DNA of 64,000 nucleotides from assembly GCA_963422595.1 (NCBI GenBank), contig OY730298.1, forward strand, positions 310,001 through 374,000, read 5' to 3'. Each line of letters begins with the position of its first letter. Position 1 is the first letter of the stretch. Both the position numbers and the translations under genes were made by a program. The notes beneath the pieces are model-generated. The model was not told the origin of the DNA and did not search any database. It saw only the letters and a list, made by a program, of their open reading frames with translations. The stretch comes from G963422595 sp963422595 (GTDB lineage Bacteria; Pseudomonadota; Gammaproteobacteria; UBA4575). This document shows, one piece after another, positions 55,525 to 63,620 of the stretch.

Positions 55525-56466
55525 ATGTCGGTATATACTAATATCAGGCGACCCGAGCTTGAGGCCTTTCTTGATGATTATTCTTTAGGCGAGTTATTGC
55601 ATTACACGGGCATTAACGCCGGCATAGAGAATACTAATTATTTCGTGACCACCGAAAACGGTGAGTTTGTGCTGACTATCTTTGAGCATCTTGATTTCAA
55701 TACTCTGCCTTATTATCTGCATCTGATGGCGCATCTGTCAGATCATGGCATGCCCACGGCGCACCCCATCGCCGATCTGCACGGCGATTATATTGGCACG
55801 TTGAAACATAAGCCGGCAGCACTGGTGCGACGTCTGGAGGGTCGTACTGTGCACGCGCCGACGCGCAGTCATTGCGTAGTGGTTGGACATGCTTTGGCGC
55901 AGTTGCATATTATAGGCAAATCATTTGACCGCGTATTGACGAACCCGCGCGGCATAGACTGGTGCCAACGTACCACCCAGCGTGTGCTGCAACACTTGTC
56001 GGATGCCGACCGGGAATTGCTGCAACGTGCAATGTTGTACCGCCAGCGCAGCGGCCGCGCAGATTTACCCCGTGGCGTGATTCACGCCGATTTGTTCCGT
56101 GATAATGTGATGTTTCAAGCACACTCTCTGAGTGGAATTATCGATTTCTATTATGCCTGTAACGATTATTTGCTGTATGACCTGGCCATCACGGTAAACG
56201 ATTGGTGTAGCCTGAAGAATGGCGAACTCGATAGACACTTGTATACCGCGCTGATCGACGCCTATCGCGTAAAACGCGAGTTTCAGCAGGCAGAAGTCGA
56301 CGCCTGGGGGTATATGTTGCGCGCCGCGGCGCTCAGGTTTTGGTTGTCGCGACTACAGGATCGATTTTTTCCCCGGGATGGGGAGATTACGCATATCAAA
56401 GACTCCGATGTGTTCAGGAATATTTTGCGCGCCCGAATCGAGCATGCCCCAAGCCTGTATCATTAA
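55525..56466 (+). CDS. thrB: Homoserine kinase (APH/ThrB type)
   Basis: A 313-residue kinase of the aminoglycoside-phosphotransferase-like ThrB family found in Pseudomonas next to polA; it phosphorylates homoserine for threonine synthesis. Family features are the N-terminal lobe with GINAGIENTNYFV, the catalytic HADLFRDNV and the metal-binding IIDFYYACNDYLLYDLA. Fructosamine- or choline-kinase-like activity cannot be excluded, but the location supports ThrB. It is followed 15 bp later by dctQ. Confidence 0.9.
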   Translation: MSVYTNIRRPELEAFLDDYSLGELLHYTGINAGIENTNYFVTTENGEFVLTIFEHLDFNTLPYYLHLMAHLSDHGMPTAHPIADLHGDYIGTLKHKPAALVRRLEGRTVHAPTRSHCVVVGHALAQLHIIGKSFDRVLTNPRGIDWCQRTTQRVLQHLSDADRELLQRAMLYRQRSGRADLPRGVIHADLFRDNVMFQAHSLSGIIDFYYACNDYLLYDLAITVNDWCSLKNGELDRHLYTALIDAYRVKREFQQAEVDAWGYMLRAAALRFWLSRLQDRFFPRDGEITHIKDSDVFRNILRARIEHAPSLYH

Positions 56467-56481
56467 CGGAAACGCCTTTCG

Positions 56482-56988
56482 TTGAAGCTGCAAATTGAAA
56501 ATTTATGTGCCGCTATCGACGCCTTTAATGAGCGCGCCGGGCAGCTTGCGGCCTGGCTGCTGCCAGCCATGGCGGCACTTACGTTCCTGATTGTGGCACT
56601 GCGCTACGGGTTTAGTTTTGGACGCATTTCACTACAGGAAGCGGTTACTTATTTGCACGCCTGTGTGTTTATGCTGGGCGGCGCTTATACGTTAAAACAT
56701 AATGGCCACGTACGTATCGATATTTTTTACCAGGGTCTGACACCACGCAATCAGGCCAGGGTCGATTTTTTCGGCACTGTGTTGCTGCTTCTGCCTTGCG
56801 TAACGTTCATTATTTGTATCAGTCTCGATTACGTATTCAGGTCCTGGGCAGTGCTGGAAACTTCCCGTGAGGCCGGCGGCCTGCCGTTTGTTTACCTCTT
56901 GAAAACTCTGATTCCCGCGATGGCGATGCTGTTGCTGTTGCAGGCGGTGTCGCTGGCGGCGCGCGCCTGGTTGGCGTGGCGCGAGTAA
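56482..56988 (+). CDS. dctQ: TRAP transporter small membrane subunit
   Basis: A 168-residue DctQ-family protein with four predicted membrane helices (about residues 22-43, 55-80, 93-118 and 138-160) and the conserved GHVRIDIFYQ loop. With DctM and a periplasmic DctP it imports organic acids using a sodium or proton gradient. It starts at TTG 56482, with weak support for the exact start. It sits between thrB and dctM. Confidence 0.88.
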   Translation: MKLQIENLCAAIDAFNERAGQLAAWLLPAMAALTFLIVALRYGFSFGRISLQEAVTYLHACVFMLGGAYTLKHNGHVRIDIFYQGLTPRNQARVDFFGTVLLLLPCVTFIICISLDYVFRSWAVLETSREAGGLPFVYLLKTLIPAMAMLLLLQAVSLAARAWLAWRE

Positions 56989-57001
56989 TACCAGTCCAGA
57001 C

Positions 57002-58384
57002 GTGGAGATCATCGCGCTGTTGTTGTTTCTGACGGTAATTGTGGTGTTGCTGTGTGGCTACCCGGTGGCGTTCACGCTGGCCGGGGTGTCGTTGCTGTTC
57101 GCTGGCGGCGGCATCCTGGCGGGCACGTTTGAAGTCTCTTTGTTACGCGCCTTCCCAAGCCGTTTGTTTGGCATTATGACCAATGAGACTCTGATCGCGG
57201 TGCCGCTGTTTGTGTTTATGGGCGTCATGTTGGAGCGTTCTAAAATTGCCGACGAGTTATTTGCCACTATGGCGTCTCTGTTTGGCGCGTGGCGTGGCGG
57301 TTTGGGCATTTCAGTGGTGTTGGTGGGCATGCTGCTTGCTGCCAGTACCGGTATCGTCGGCGCTACCGTAGTCACTATGGGGCTGTTGTCGCTGCCCGCT
57401 ATGCTGAAAAGGGGCTATCAGGCAGAGCTTGCAACTGGCGTAGTGTGTGCGGCCGGCACCCTGGGGCAGATTATCCCGCCGTCAATTATCCTGGTGTTGC
57501 TTGGCGAGGTGCTGTCTTCGGCTTATCAACAGGCGCAACTTGACCAGGGTATATTTTCACCGGATACGGTGTCGGTGGGGGATTTGTTTGTTGGCGCGAT
57601 TATGCCGGGCCTGCTGTTGGTGACGTTGTATCTGTTGTATCTGGTGTTGGTGGCCAGTGTCAGACCGGCGGCCATGCCGGCAGCACCGCAACCTGCGCCG
57701 TTGCATCTGGCAGCCTGGGGCAACCGCATCGTGCGCGTATTAGTGCCGCCGGTAGCACTTATTGTGGCGGTATTGGGTTCTATCATTACCGGCGTCGCCA
57801 CGCCTACGGAGGCGGCCTCGGTGGGCGCCGTGGGGGCGGTGTTGCTGGCAGCCCTGCATCGGCGCCTGAATCTGCACTGCTGGCGCGAGGTGGCGCGCCG
57901 CTCGACACGTATTACTTGTATGGTGTTTATGATCTTGATTGGCGCCTCGATATTCTCTTTGGTATTTCGTGGCTACGAAGGTGACGCCGCGGTGCACGCA
58001 TTTCTTACGCAGCTGCCGGGCGGTGCGGCAACGGCAATGCTAATGGTGATGCTGCTGATGTTTGTGCTCGGCTTTATCCTCGATTTCATCGAGATAACGT
58101 TTGTGGTGGTGCCCATCGTCGGGCCGATATTGTTAGGCCTGGGTATTGATCCGGTCTGGCTTGGGATAATGATTGCGATTAATTTACAAACTTCGTTTTT
58201 AACTCCGCCTTTCGGGTTTGCCTTGTTTTATCTGCGCGGCGTGGCACCGACGGTAATACGTACCAGACAGATCTACCGCGGTGTGGCACCGTTTATTGTC
58301 ATACAGTTATTGGCACTATGCCTGCTGGCGTATTTTCCGGCACTGGCAACCTGGCTGCCGGGTAAAATCTATGGAACTATATAA
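57002..58384 (+). CDS. dctM: TRAP transporter large membrane subunit
   Basis: A 460-residue DctM-family permease with about 12 membrane segments. Family signatures include LFVFMGVMLERSKIADELF, ASTGIVGATVVTMGLLSLPAML, IPPSIILVLLGEV and LQTSFLTPPFGFALFYLRG. It starts at GTG 57002, 13 bp after dctQ. The extended loop (about residues 180-240) before the central helices is like the TakM/2-oxoacid group. The matching binding protein lies on the other strand at 59995. Confidence 0.93.
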   Translation: MEIIALLLFLTVIVVLLCGYPVAFTLAGVSLLFAGGGILAGTFEVSLLRAFPSRLFGIMTNETLIAVPLFVFMGVMLERSKIADELFATMASLFGAWRGGLGISVVLVGMLLAASTGIVGATVVTMGLLSLPAMLKRGYQAELATGVVCAAGTLGQIIPPSIILVLLGEVLSSAYQQAQLDQGIFSPDTVSVGDLFVGAIMPGLLLVTLYLLYLVLVASVRPAAMPAAPQPAPLHLAAWGNRIVRVLVPPVALIVAVLGSIITGVATPTEAASVGAVGAVLLAALHRRLNLHCWREVARRSTRITCMVFMILIGASIFSLVFRGYEGDAAVHAFLTQLPGGAATAMLMVMLLMFVLGFILDFIEITFVVVPIVGPILLGLGIDPVWLGIMIAINLQTSFLTPPFGFALFYLRGVAPTVIRTRQIYRGVAPFIVIQLLALCLLAYFPALATWLPGKIYGTI

Positions 58385-58560
58385 GAAATTCACAATTTTG
58401 TTGACCCAGGCTAACTCGTATTCTACGGTGGTGGTGTGGTTGTTCGCAAAGGTGTGCCAGGTACAGGCCTTGTAAAACTCATAAAAACGTTCTCGAATAA
58501 CGGGTTGGCAGGGGGTTGGTTTGTGGGCACAAAACTACGTTACAAGAGTTTGGTTTCCTG
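58385..58560. other. Space before the methyltransferase-like gene
   Basis: No gene is supported. Short AT-rich stretches and a run of G residues (GGGGG near 58511) precede a possible TTG start at 58516. Confidence 0.3.
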
Positions 58561-59178
58561 ATGTATCGAGTGGACAGAAACGACTTTTACCGGGAACAAA
58601 AGAATGCGACTATTTATACGCCTTCCAGGTTAAGCCGCTTTTTATTTAATCTCTTGCATGACAAGGTTGACCCGAATGGTGTTGTGCTTGATCCGTGCGT
58701 GGGTGCCGGGTCATTGCTTAAGCCGTTCAAACAGGCAGGATTTAAGACCGTAGGGATTGATATTGAATATCAGGATTATCCTGGAACGAGGGTTTGCGAC
58801 TTCATATCTCTTCAGCCAGGGGACATAGATACTCCTGCCCTGGTCATTGCGAACCCGCCTTTTAACATAGATGAAAAAACCAAAGAGCTGATCAGTAGAT
58901 TTTTTGGCAGGCGGCCGCTGTTACCTGAAGTCTGGCTACACAGAATTATTGGCTTATGGGGCAAAGACGTTCCGATTGTCTTATTTGCGCCTTATGGTCT
59001 GCGATTAAATCAAACCGTCCAAAGCAACAGGTGGTGCAAGTTTGTAAATGGCGAATATCCGCCAATATCTTCCATTGTGGCCTTACCAAAAGACATTTAC
59101 GAGAATGTCTTGTTTCACAGCGAGGTTCTCATATTTAACGTGAACAACCTGGAAGGTCATTATTTTTACAGTGGCTAG
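58561..59178 (+). CDS. DNA adenine methyltransferase-like protein
   Basis: A 205-residue protein with the two key motifs of N6-adenine DNA methyltransferases: the SAM-binding motif I in VLDPCVGAGSLLKPF (about residues 42-56) and the catalytic NPPF (residues 98-101). An amphipathic YTPSRLSRFLFNLL segment precedes motif I, as in the N6 DNA methylase family. No restriction gene or clear target-recognition domain is present, so it may be an orphan or phage-derived enzyme. I start it at the ATG at 58561; TTG 58516 would add 15 residues. The region is more AT-rich than dctM. Confidence 0.65.
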   Translation: MYRVDRNDFYREQKNATIYTPSRLSRFLFNLLHDKVDPNGVVLDPCVGAGSLLKPFKQAGFKTVGIDIEYQDYPGTRVCDFISLQPGDIDTPALVIANPPFNIDEKTKELISRFFGRRPLLPEVWLHRIIGLWGKDVPIVLFAPYGLRLNQTVQSNRWCKFVNGEYPPISSIVALPKDIYENVLFHSEVLIFNVNNLEGHYFYSG

Positions 59179-59521
59179 TGCGGAGCAACTACGCAGGAAC
59201 AAGGCCCGGCATCGCCCCAGGAACCAGGAATCAAGGCGCAGCGATAAAGCGATTTATGCGGCTATGTGCGAATGTATCCAGTACTTACAAACACGTATTG
59301 GCTGGGCTGTGATTTTGTGGAGAAATATGACGAAAACTCGTTCGTGATGTCCAAAATATCCATGATGAACGAGTTTTATCCATTGAATCGTACTTATCGT
59401 TTTCAAAAAAGACGGGTCGTCAGACAAGAATCATTTTTCACCAGTCTGCATGTATTTCCGGGAGCCAGAGTGGACGCAACAGGAGATGTTCAACGTCCTC
59501 AAGGAAGTAGCCGAGACCTGA
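59171..59521 (+). pseudogene. Frameshifted remnant of a short gene
   Basis: Directly after the methyltransferase (8-nt overlap) a GTG-started frame runs 59171-59347 (58 codons). A second frame from 59266 reads VEKYDENSFVMSKISMMNEF and then switches at a CAAAAAAG tract near 59404 to a third stretch, DGSSDKNHF...FREPEWTQQEMFNVLKEVAET, ending at TGA 59521. All three pieces look coding, so one gene of about 115 residues with two frame changes is the simplest reading. The family is not recognised. Confidence 0.45.
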
Positions 59522-59688
59522 TTACGCTATTACCTGTTTTAGTGGGAAGATTCCCGGTGACCAGTAACACCACTGGCAAATGCAGGTGGCTGAAATCCTC
59601 CGCACCATCTGTGTGCAACTCCACCCGCCGCCAGCGGGGCAGGGTGGAAGCAGTATCCTTTATTGCCGCGACGAATTTTCCAGTGCGG

Positions 59689-59928
59689 CTATTCGTATGG
59701 AGAAAAGGTCGGCACTAAGGAAAAATACGCATAGATGGTCAATAACGCATAGGTGATGCCAAAGATCACCATGAGGCGCCGATTTAATACGGTTACGTCT
59801 ACACTTGAGGCACGAAACGGTAGCCAGGTAACGTACGCCGCAAAGAGTACGTTAAACAGGAAAAATATTTGCGTGGTGTGTTCTTTGGCGTCCCACATGG
59901 TACGCCACTTTATAAAGAGTTCTTCCAT
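59689..59928 (-). CDS. Small two-helix membrane protein next to dctP
   Basis: A 79-residue protein with two predicted membrane helices (about residues 20-37, QIFFLFNVLFAAYVTWL, and 52-72, LMVIFGITYALLTIYAYF). AAGGAG lies at a good distance before the ATG, so translation is likely. It is 66 bp downstream of dctP on the same strand and probably shares its transcript. It does not resemble DctQ. Function is unknown. Confidence 0.65.
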   Translation of the reverse strand: MEELFIKWRTMWDAKEHTTQIFFLFNVLFAAYVTWLPFRASSVDVTVLNRRLMVIFGITYALLTIYAYFSLVPTFSPYE

Positions 59929-59994
59929 TATGCTGTCTCCTTCATTATGGGTTTTTATTATGGGGTTTGGCTATGCTTAACGTGTAGTTGTATG

Positions 59995-61104
59995 CTATCC
60001 CGCGCGTAAGTTCAAGTAGGCACGTTCGGACAGGTCCAGCCAGGCACGGGATTTTTTGAAGAAATTGCTGTACGAGTCAAAGATTTCGCCCGCCAGTGGA
60101 TCGGTACGCGCCAGTTCGACCGTGACTTGCCGCGATAGCGCGGCAAGCTTTTTGATGACCGGCTCGGGCAGTTTACGTAATTCTACCCGATGTTGGTGCA
60201 GCAGGACTTGCAGGGCATCGTTATTGCGCGCGATGTATTCTGCCAACATGTCCTGATTGGCTACACGACAGGCATTGAGAACGATGCTGCGCAGGTCTTC
60301 GGGGAGTTCTTCAAAGGCTTGTTTGTTGATAAAGCATTCCAAAGTGGTGCCGGGTTCATGCCAGCCCGGGTAGTAGTAGTATTTGGCTATCTTGTGAAAC
60401 CCAAAAGCCAGATCGTTATACGGGCCTACCCACTCGGTGGCGTCAATGGCACCCGATTGCAGCGAGGTATATAATTCACCGCCGGGCAGATTGACGGGCG
60501 TGCCACCAGCGCGCCTTAACACTTCACCTGCCAACCCGGGAATGCGCATCTTTAACCCTTTCAGGTCTTGTAGTGAGTTTATTTCGCGGTTAAACCACCC
60601 CGCCATTTGCACGCCGGTGTTGCCGGCCGCCGCCGGCACTAAGCCAAATCGACCGTAGGCCTGTTGCCATAGCTGCATGCCACCACCGTGATATAACCAG
60701 CTGTTCATTTCGATTGCGCTCATGCCAAACGGCGTGGTAGAGAAAAATTGTAGTGCCGGATATTTGCCTTTCCAGTAGTACGCCGCGCCATGCCCCATTT
60801 GCGCAGAGGCGTTTACCACTGCGTCAAAAATTTCAAACGCCGGCACCAATTCCCCGGCACCATATACTTTCACGTGTAGTCGCCCGTTGGACATGGCGTT
60901 GATCTGTGCGGCTAAAAATTCGGCGCCGGTTCCCAGGCCCGGAAAATTCTTCGGCCAGGCGGTGACCATTTTCCATTGCCGGGCTTTGGTCACGGATGAT
61001 GAGGATGGAGTCGGCGGTGGCTGGCTTTCCCGATTACAACTGGTCAGGCCGCCGCTAAGCGCAACGCTGGCCCCGGCGCCCAGTAAAAACTTTCTTCTTT
61101 GCAT
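59995..61104 (-). CDS. dctP: TRAP transporter periplasmic binding protein (TakP/DctP family)
   Basis: A 369-residue substrate-binding protein. The N-terminus MQRRKFLLGAGASVALSGGL has a twin-arginine-like RRKFL and a lipobox LTSC, so it may be a lipoprotein. Mature family features include WPKNFPGLGTGAEFLAAQI, GHGAAYYWKGKYPALQFFS, MRIPGLAGEVLRRAG and ATEWVGPYND, typical of TakP-like 2-oxo- and monocarboxylic acid binders. It is encoded on the opposite strand to dctQM with about 1.6 kb of island between them. Confidence 0.92.
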   Translation of the reverse strand: MQRRKFLLGAGASVALSGGLTSCNRESQPPPTPSSSSVTKARQWKMVTAWPKNFPGLGTGAEFLAAQINAMSNGRLHVKVYGAGELVPAFEIFDAVVNASAQMGHGAAYYWKGKYPALQFFSTTPFGMSAIEMNSWLYHGGGMQLWQQAYGRFGLVPAAAGNTGVQMAGWFNREINSLQDLKGLKMRIPGLAGEVLRRAGGTPVNLPGGELYTSLQSGAIDATEWVGPYNDLAFGFHKIAKYYYYPGWHEPGTTLECFINKQAFEELPEDLRSIVLNACRVANQDMLAEYIARNNDALQVLLHQHRVELRKLPEPVIKKLAALSRQVTVELARTDPLAGEIFDSYSNFFKKSRAWLDLSERAYLNLRAG

Positions 61105-61164
61105 GCCCGCCTCGCCTGTCTTTGATCCCGACGTGTATTTTAGCGAGTGCCACCGCCGCCGTCT

Positions 61165-61426
61165 ATGCGCACTACCAGGATTGAATATTCCCGCATGTCT
61201 CTACAATTGGCTATAGAAACAGGTTATGGATTAGAAAACGATGGATACACTCCATTATGCAGACCACTATGCAAGGATTTAGAGGCAGCGGGTGTTGAGC
61301 ACAAGTAAGCTGATGCCATTGCGGACACGGTACGCAGGATTGTTAACAGTGAGCGCGGCGATTTAATTATACGTAGCGGGTTTTACACCGCTTTATACCG
61401 CGCGCTTTTGATACACGGCGCGGACT
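61165..61426 (+). pseudogene. Gene remnant interrupted by an in-frame TAA
   Basis: From ATG 61165 a frame reads a plausible protein (MSLQLAIETGYGLENDGYTP begins at codon 11) up to TAA at 61306-61308. The same frame then continues ADAIADTVRRIVNSERGDL and IIRSGFYTALYRALLIHGADF to the uvrD end. The texture is coding on both sides of the stop. The family is unrecognised. It is probably a decayed gene; readthrough is possible but unproven. Apart from it the dctP-uvrD space holds nothing I recognise. Confidence 0.4.
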
Positions 61427-63595
61427 TCAGGCGAGTATGTCCAGGTTGGCGTAGGCCAATACCAGCCATTTATTGCCGGCCTTTTCAAAATTCACTTGCA
61501 CGCGCGCGTTACTGCCGTTGCCTTCGCAGTCTGTTATTATACCTTCTCCGAATTTTGCGTGCGCCACGCGTACGCCGATTTTAATTCCGCTGTATTGTTC
61601 CAGGTCGTGAGGCTGCGCAGCGGCACGCGACGGCTGAATAATTAACGCGCGTGGGCGTATTTCTTTGATCAGTGACGCCGGCAGCTCGCCGATGAAGCGT
61701 GATGGCGGGTTGTAGTTGTTGTCTCGGTATCGGCGCCTCGACTCGGCGCAGGTAAGCACCAGTTGCCGACGCGCGCGGGTGATGCCGACGTAGCAAAGCC
61801 GGCGTTCTTCCTCTAGTCTGCCGGGCTCTTCTACCGACACGCTTGAAGGGAATAGCCCTTCTTCCATGCCGACGATGCATACTAAGGGAAATTCCAGACC
61901 TTTGGCGGCGTGTAATGTCATGAGCTGCACGCAATCATCCCAGCGCGCACCCTGACCTTCGCCGGCTTCTAACGCGGCATGCGCTAAAAAGGCGTCCAGT
62001 GGCCGCATGTCGGCATATAGCTCGTCATCCAGATGAAACGCCTTTGCCGCATTTACCAGTTCTTTCAGGTTTTCTACCCGGGATTTTGCTTTTTCACTGT
62101 CTCCGCGACCATGATGCGCGATCAGTCCCGATATTTGTATGACGTGAGCCACTTGTTCGACCAGTTCTAAACCATCAAGGCCTTTACCAAGCTCGCGCAT
62201 GAGGCGTAAAAAGCCGCGCACGGCATTGGCCGCGCGCGCCGCCAATAGCCTGGATTGCAGTATTGCTTCAGCGGCCTGCCAAAGCGTGAGCCGCTGTTGC
62301 CCGGCAACTTCGCGTATTACCGCCACGCTGCGTTGACCGATGCCACGCAGGGGTACGTTGACGATGCGTTCAAACGATGCATCGTCCCCAGCGTTGCTGG
62401 CCAGGCGCAGGTACGCCAGGGCGTCTTTGATTTCCGCGCGTTCAAAGAAGCGTAACCCCCCGTATACGCGGTATGGAATGCTTTGCGCAATAAATACTTC
62501 TTCAAAGGCGCGCGATTGTGCATTGGATCGATACAGGATGGCTATGTCATCACGGCGCTGGCCATCGGTTTCGATCCAGCGGGTTACCTGGCCGGCAACA
62601 AAACGCGCTTCATCCTGTTCATTAAATGCGGTGTACAGGTAAATCGGTTCGCCATCGGCGCCGTCAGTCCATAGCTTTTTGCCCAGGCGATGTTGATTGT
62701 GGTCTATTAACGCATTCGCGGCGGATAGGATATTGGAGGTTGAACGATAGTTTTGCTCCAGTCTGAATACTTGCGTATGGTGATAATCGTTTTTGAAGTT
62801 TTGAATATTTTCAATGCGCGCGCCACGCCAGCCATAAATGGACTGGTCGTCGTCCCCCACTGCAAACATCGGGTTTTGGTCACCCGCGAAGGCTTGTAAC
62901 CATTGATATTGAATGGCGTTGGTGTCCTGAAATTCGTCTATCAGAATGTGACGAAATTTTTGCCGGTAGTGGGTCAGTAGCGACGGCTGTTGTTGTAGTA
63001 GTTCCAGACTGCGTAGTAGCAGTTCTGCAAAGTCGACTACTCCGGCCTGTTCACAGGATTGCTGGTAGGCGGCGTAAATACGTATGTGTTGCCGCTCTGT
63101 GGGGTCGCCGTGATGGTGCAGGCTTTGAGGCCGCAGGCTTTTTTCTTTGTGGCTGTTGATGTACCAGCACGCACGTTTGGGCGGCCATATGGTATCGTCT
63201 AAATCCAAATCCCGAATCACGTGCTTTACCAGGCGCAGTTGCGCTTCGCTATCGAGAATTTGAAAGTTCTGCTGAAGTCCCGCCTGTTGCCAGTGCGATC
63301 TCAATAGTCGATGTGAGATGCCGTGAAAAGTGCCGCTCCACATACCACTGACGTTGTATTTCAGCAGGCTTTCCACGCGCGCGCGCATTTCGGCCGCGGC
63401 CTTGTTGGTAAAAGTGACCGCCAGCATGCTGAATGGCGACACCGATGCGGCCCCACATAGCCAGGCGATACGATGCACCAGTACGCGCGTCTTGCCACTG
63501 CCGGCACCGGCAATGACCAGCGTCGGCAGTAGTTCCGCGGTCACTGCCTGACGCTGCGCGGCATTTAATGGCTGTAGAATTTGTGTGACGTCCAT
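61427..63595 (-). CDS. uvrD: DNA helicase II (UvrD)
   Basis: A 722-residue superfamily 1A helicase of excision and mismatch repair. Motifs in order: Q-motif LNAAQRQAV, Walker A AGAGSGKTRVLV, AVTFTNKAAAEM, DEFQDTN, GDDDQSIYGWRGA, EQNYRS, LMTLHAAKGLEFP and YVGITRARRQL. The C-terminus (IGVRVAHAKFGEGIITDCEG) is the Tudor-like RNA-polymerase-binding tail. It begins MDVTQIL as in E. coli UvrD. Confidence 0.97.
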   Translation of the reverse strand: MDVTQILQPLNAAQRQAVTAELLPTLVIAGAGSGKTRVLVHRIAWLCGAASVSPFSMLAVTFTNKAAAEMRARVESLLKYNVSGMWSGTFHGISHRLLRSHWQQAGLQQNFQILDSEAQLRLVKHVIRDLDLDDTIWPPKRACWYINSHKEKSLRPQSLHHHGDPTERQHIRIYAAYQQSCEQAGVVDFAELLLRSLELLQQQPSLLTHYRQKFRHILIDEFQDTNAIQYQWLQAFAGDQNPMFAVGDDDQSIYGWRGARIENIQNFKNDYHHTQVFRLEQNYRSTSNILSAANALIDHNQHRLGKKLWTDGADGEPIYLYTAFNEQDEARFVAGQVTRWIETDGQRRDDIAILYRSNAQSRAFEEVFIAQSIPYRVYGGLRFFERAEIKDALAYLRLASNAGDDASFERIVNVPLRGIGQRSVAVIREVAGQQRLTLWQAAEAILQSRLLAARAANAVRGFLRLMRELGKGLDGLELVEQVAHVIQISGLIAHHGRGDSEKAKSRVENLKELVNAAKAFHLDDELYADMRPLDAFLAHAALEAGEGQGARWDDCVQLMTLHAAKGLEFPLVCIVGMEEGLFPSSVSVEEPGRLEEERRLCYVGITRARRQLVLTCAESRRRYRDNNYNPPSRFIGELPASLIKEIRPRALIIQPSRAAAQPHDLEQYSGIKIGVRVAHAKFGEGIITDCEGNGSNARVQVNFEKAGNKWLVLAYANLDILA

Positions 63596-63620
63596 GCGGG
63601 TCTGGTTATATAGAAAACGC

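Noticed and set aside
59522..59718. 3' continuation of the open frame that starts at 59266
   Set aside because: After the A6 tract the other frame has coding texture up to TGA 59521, while this continuation is Ser/Arg-rich, unlike a protein, and runs into the convergent small membrane gene.
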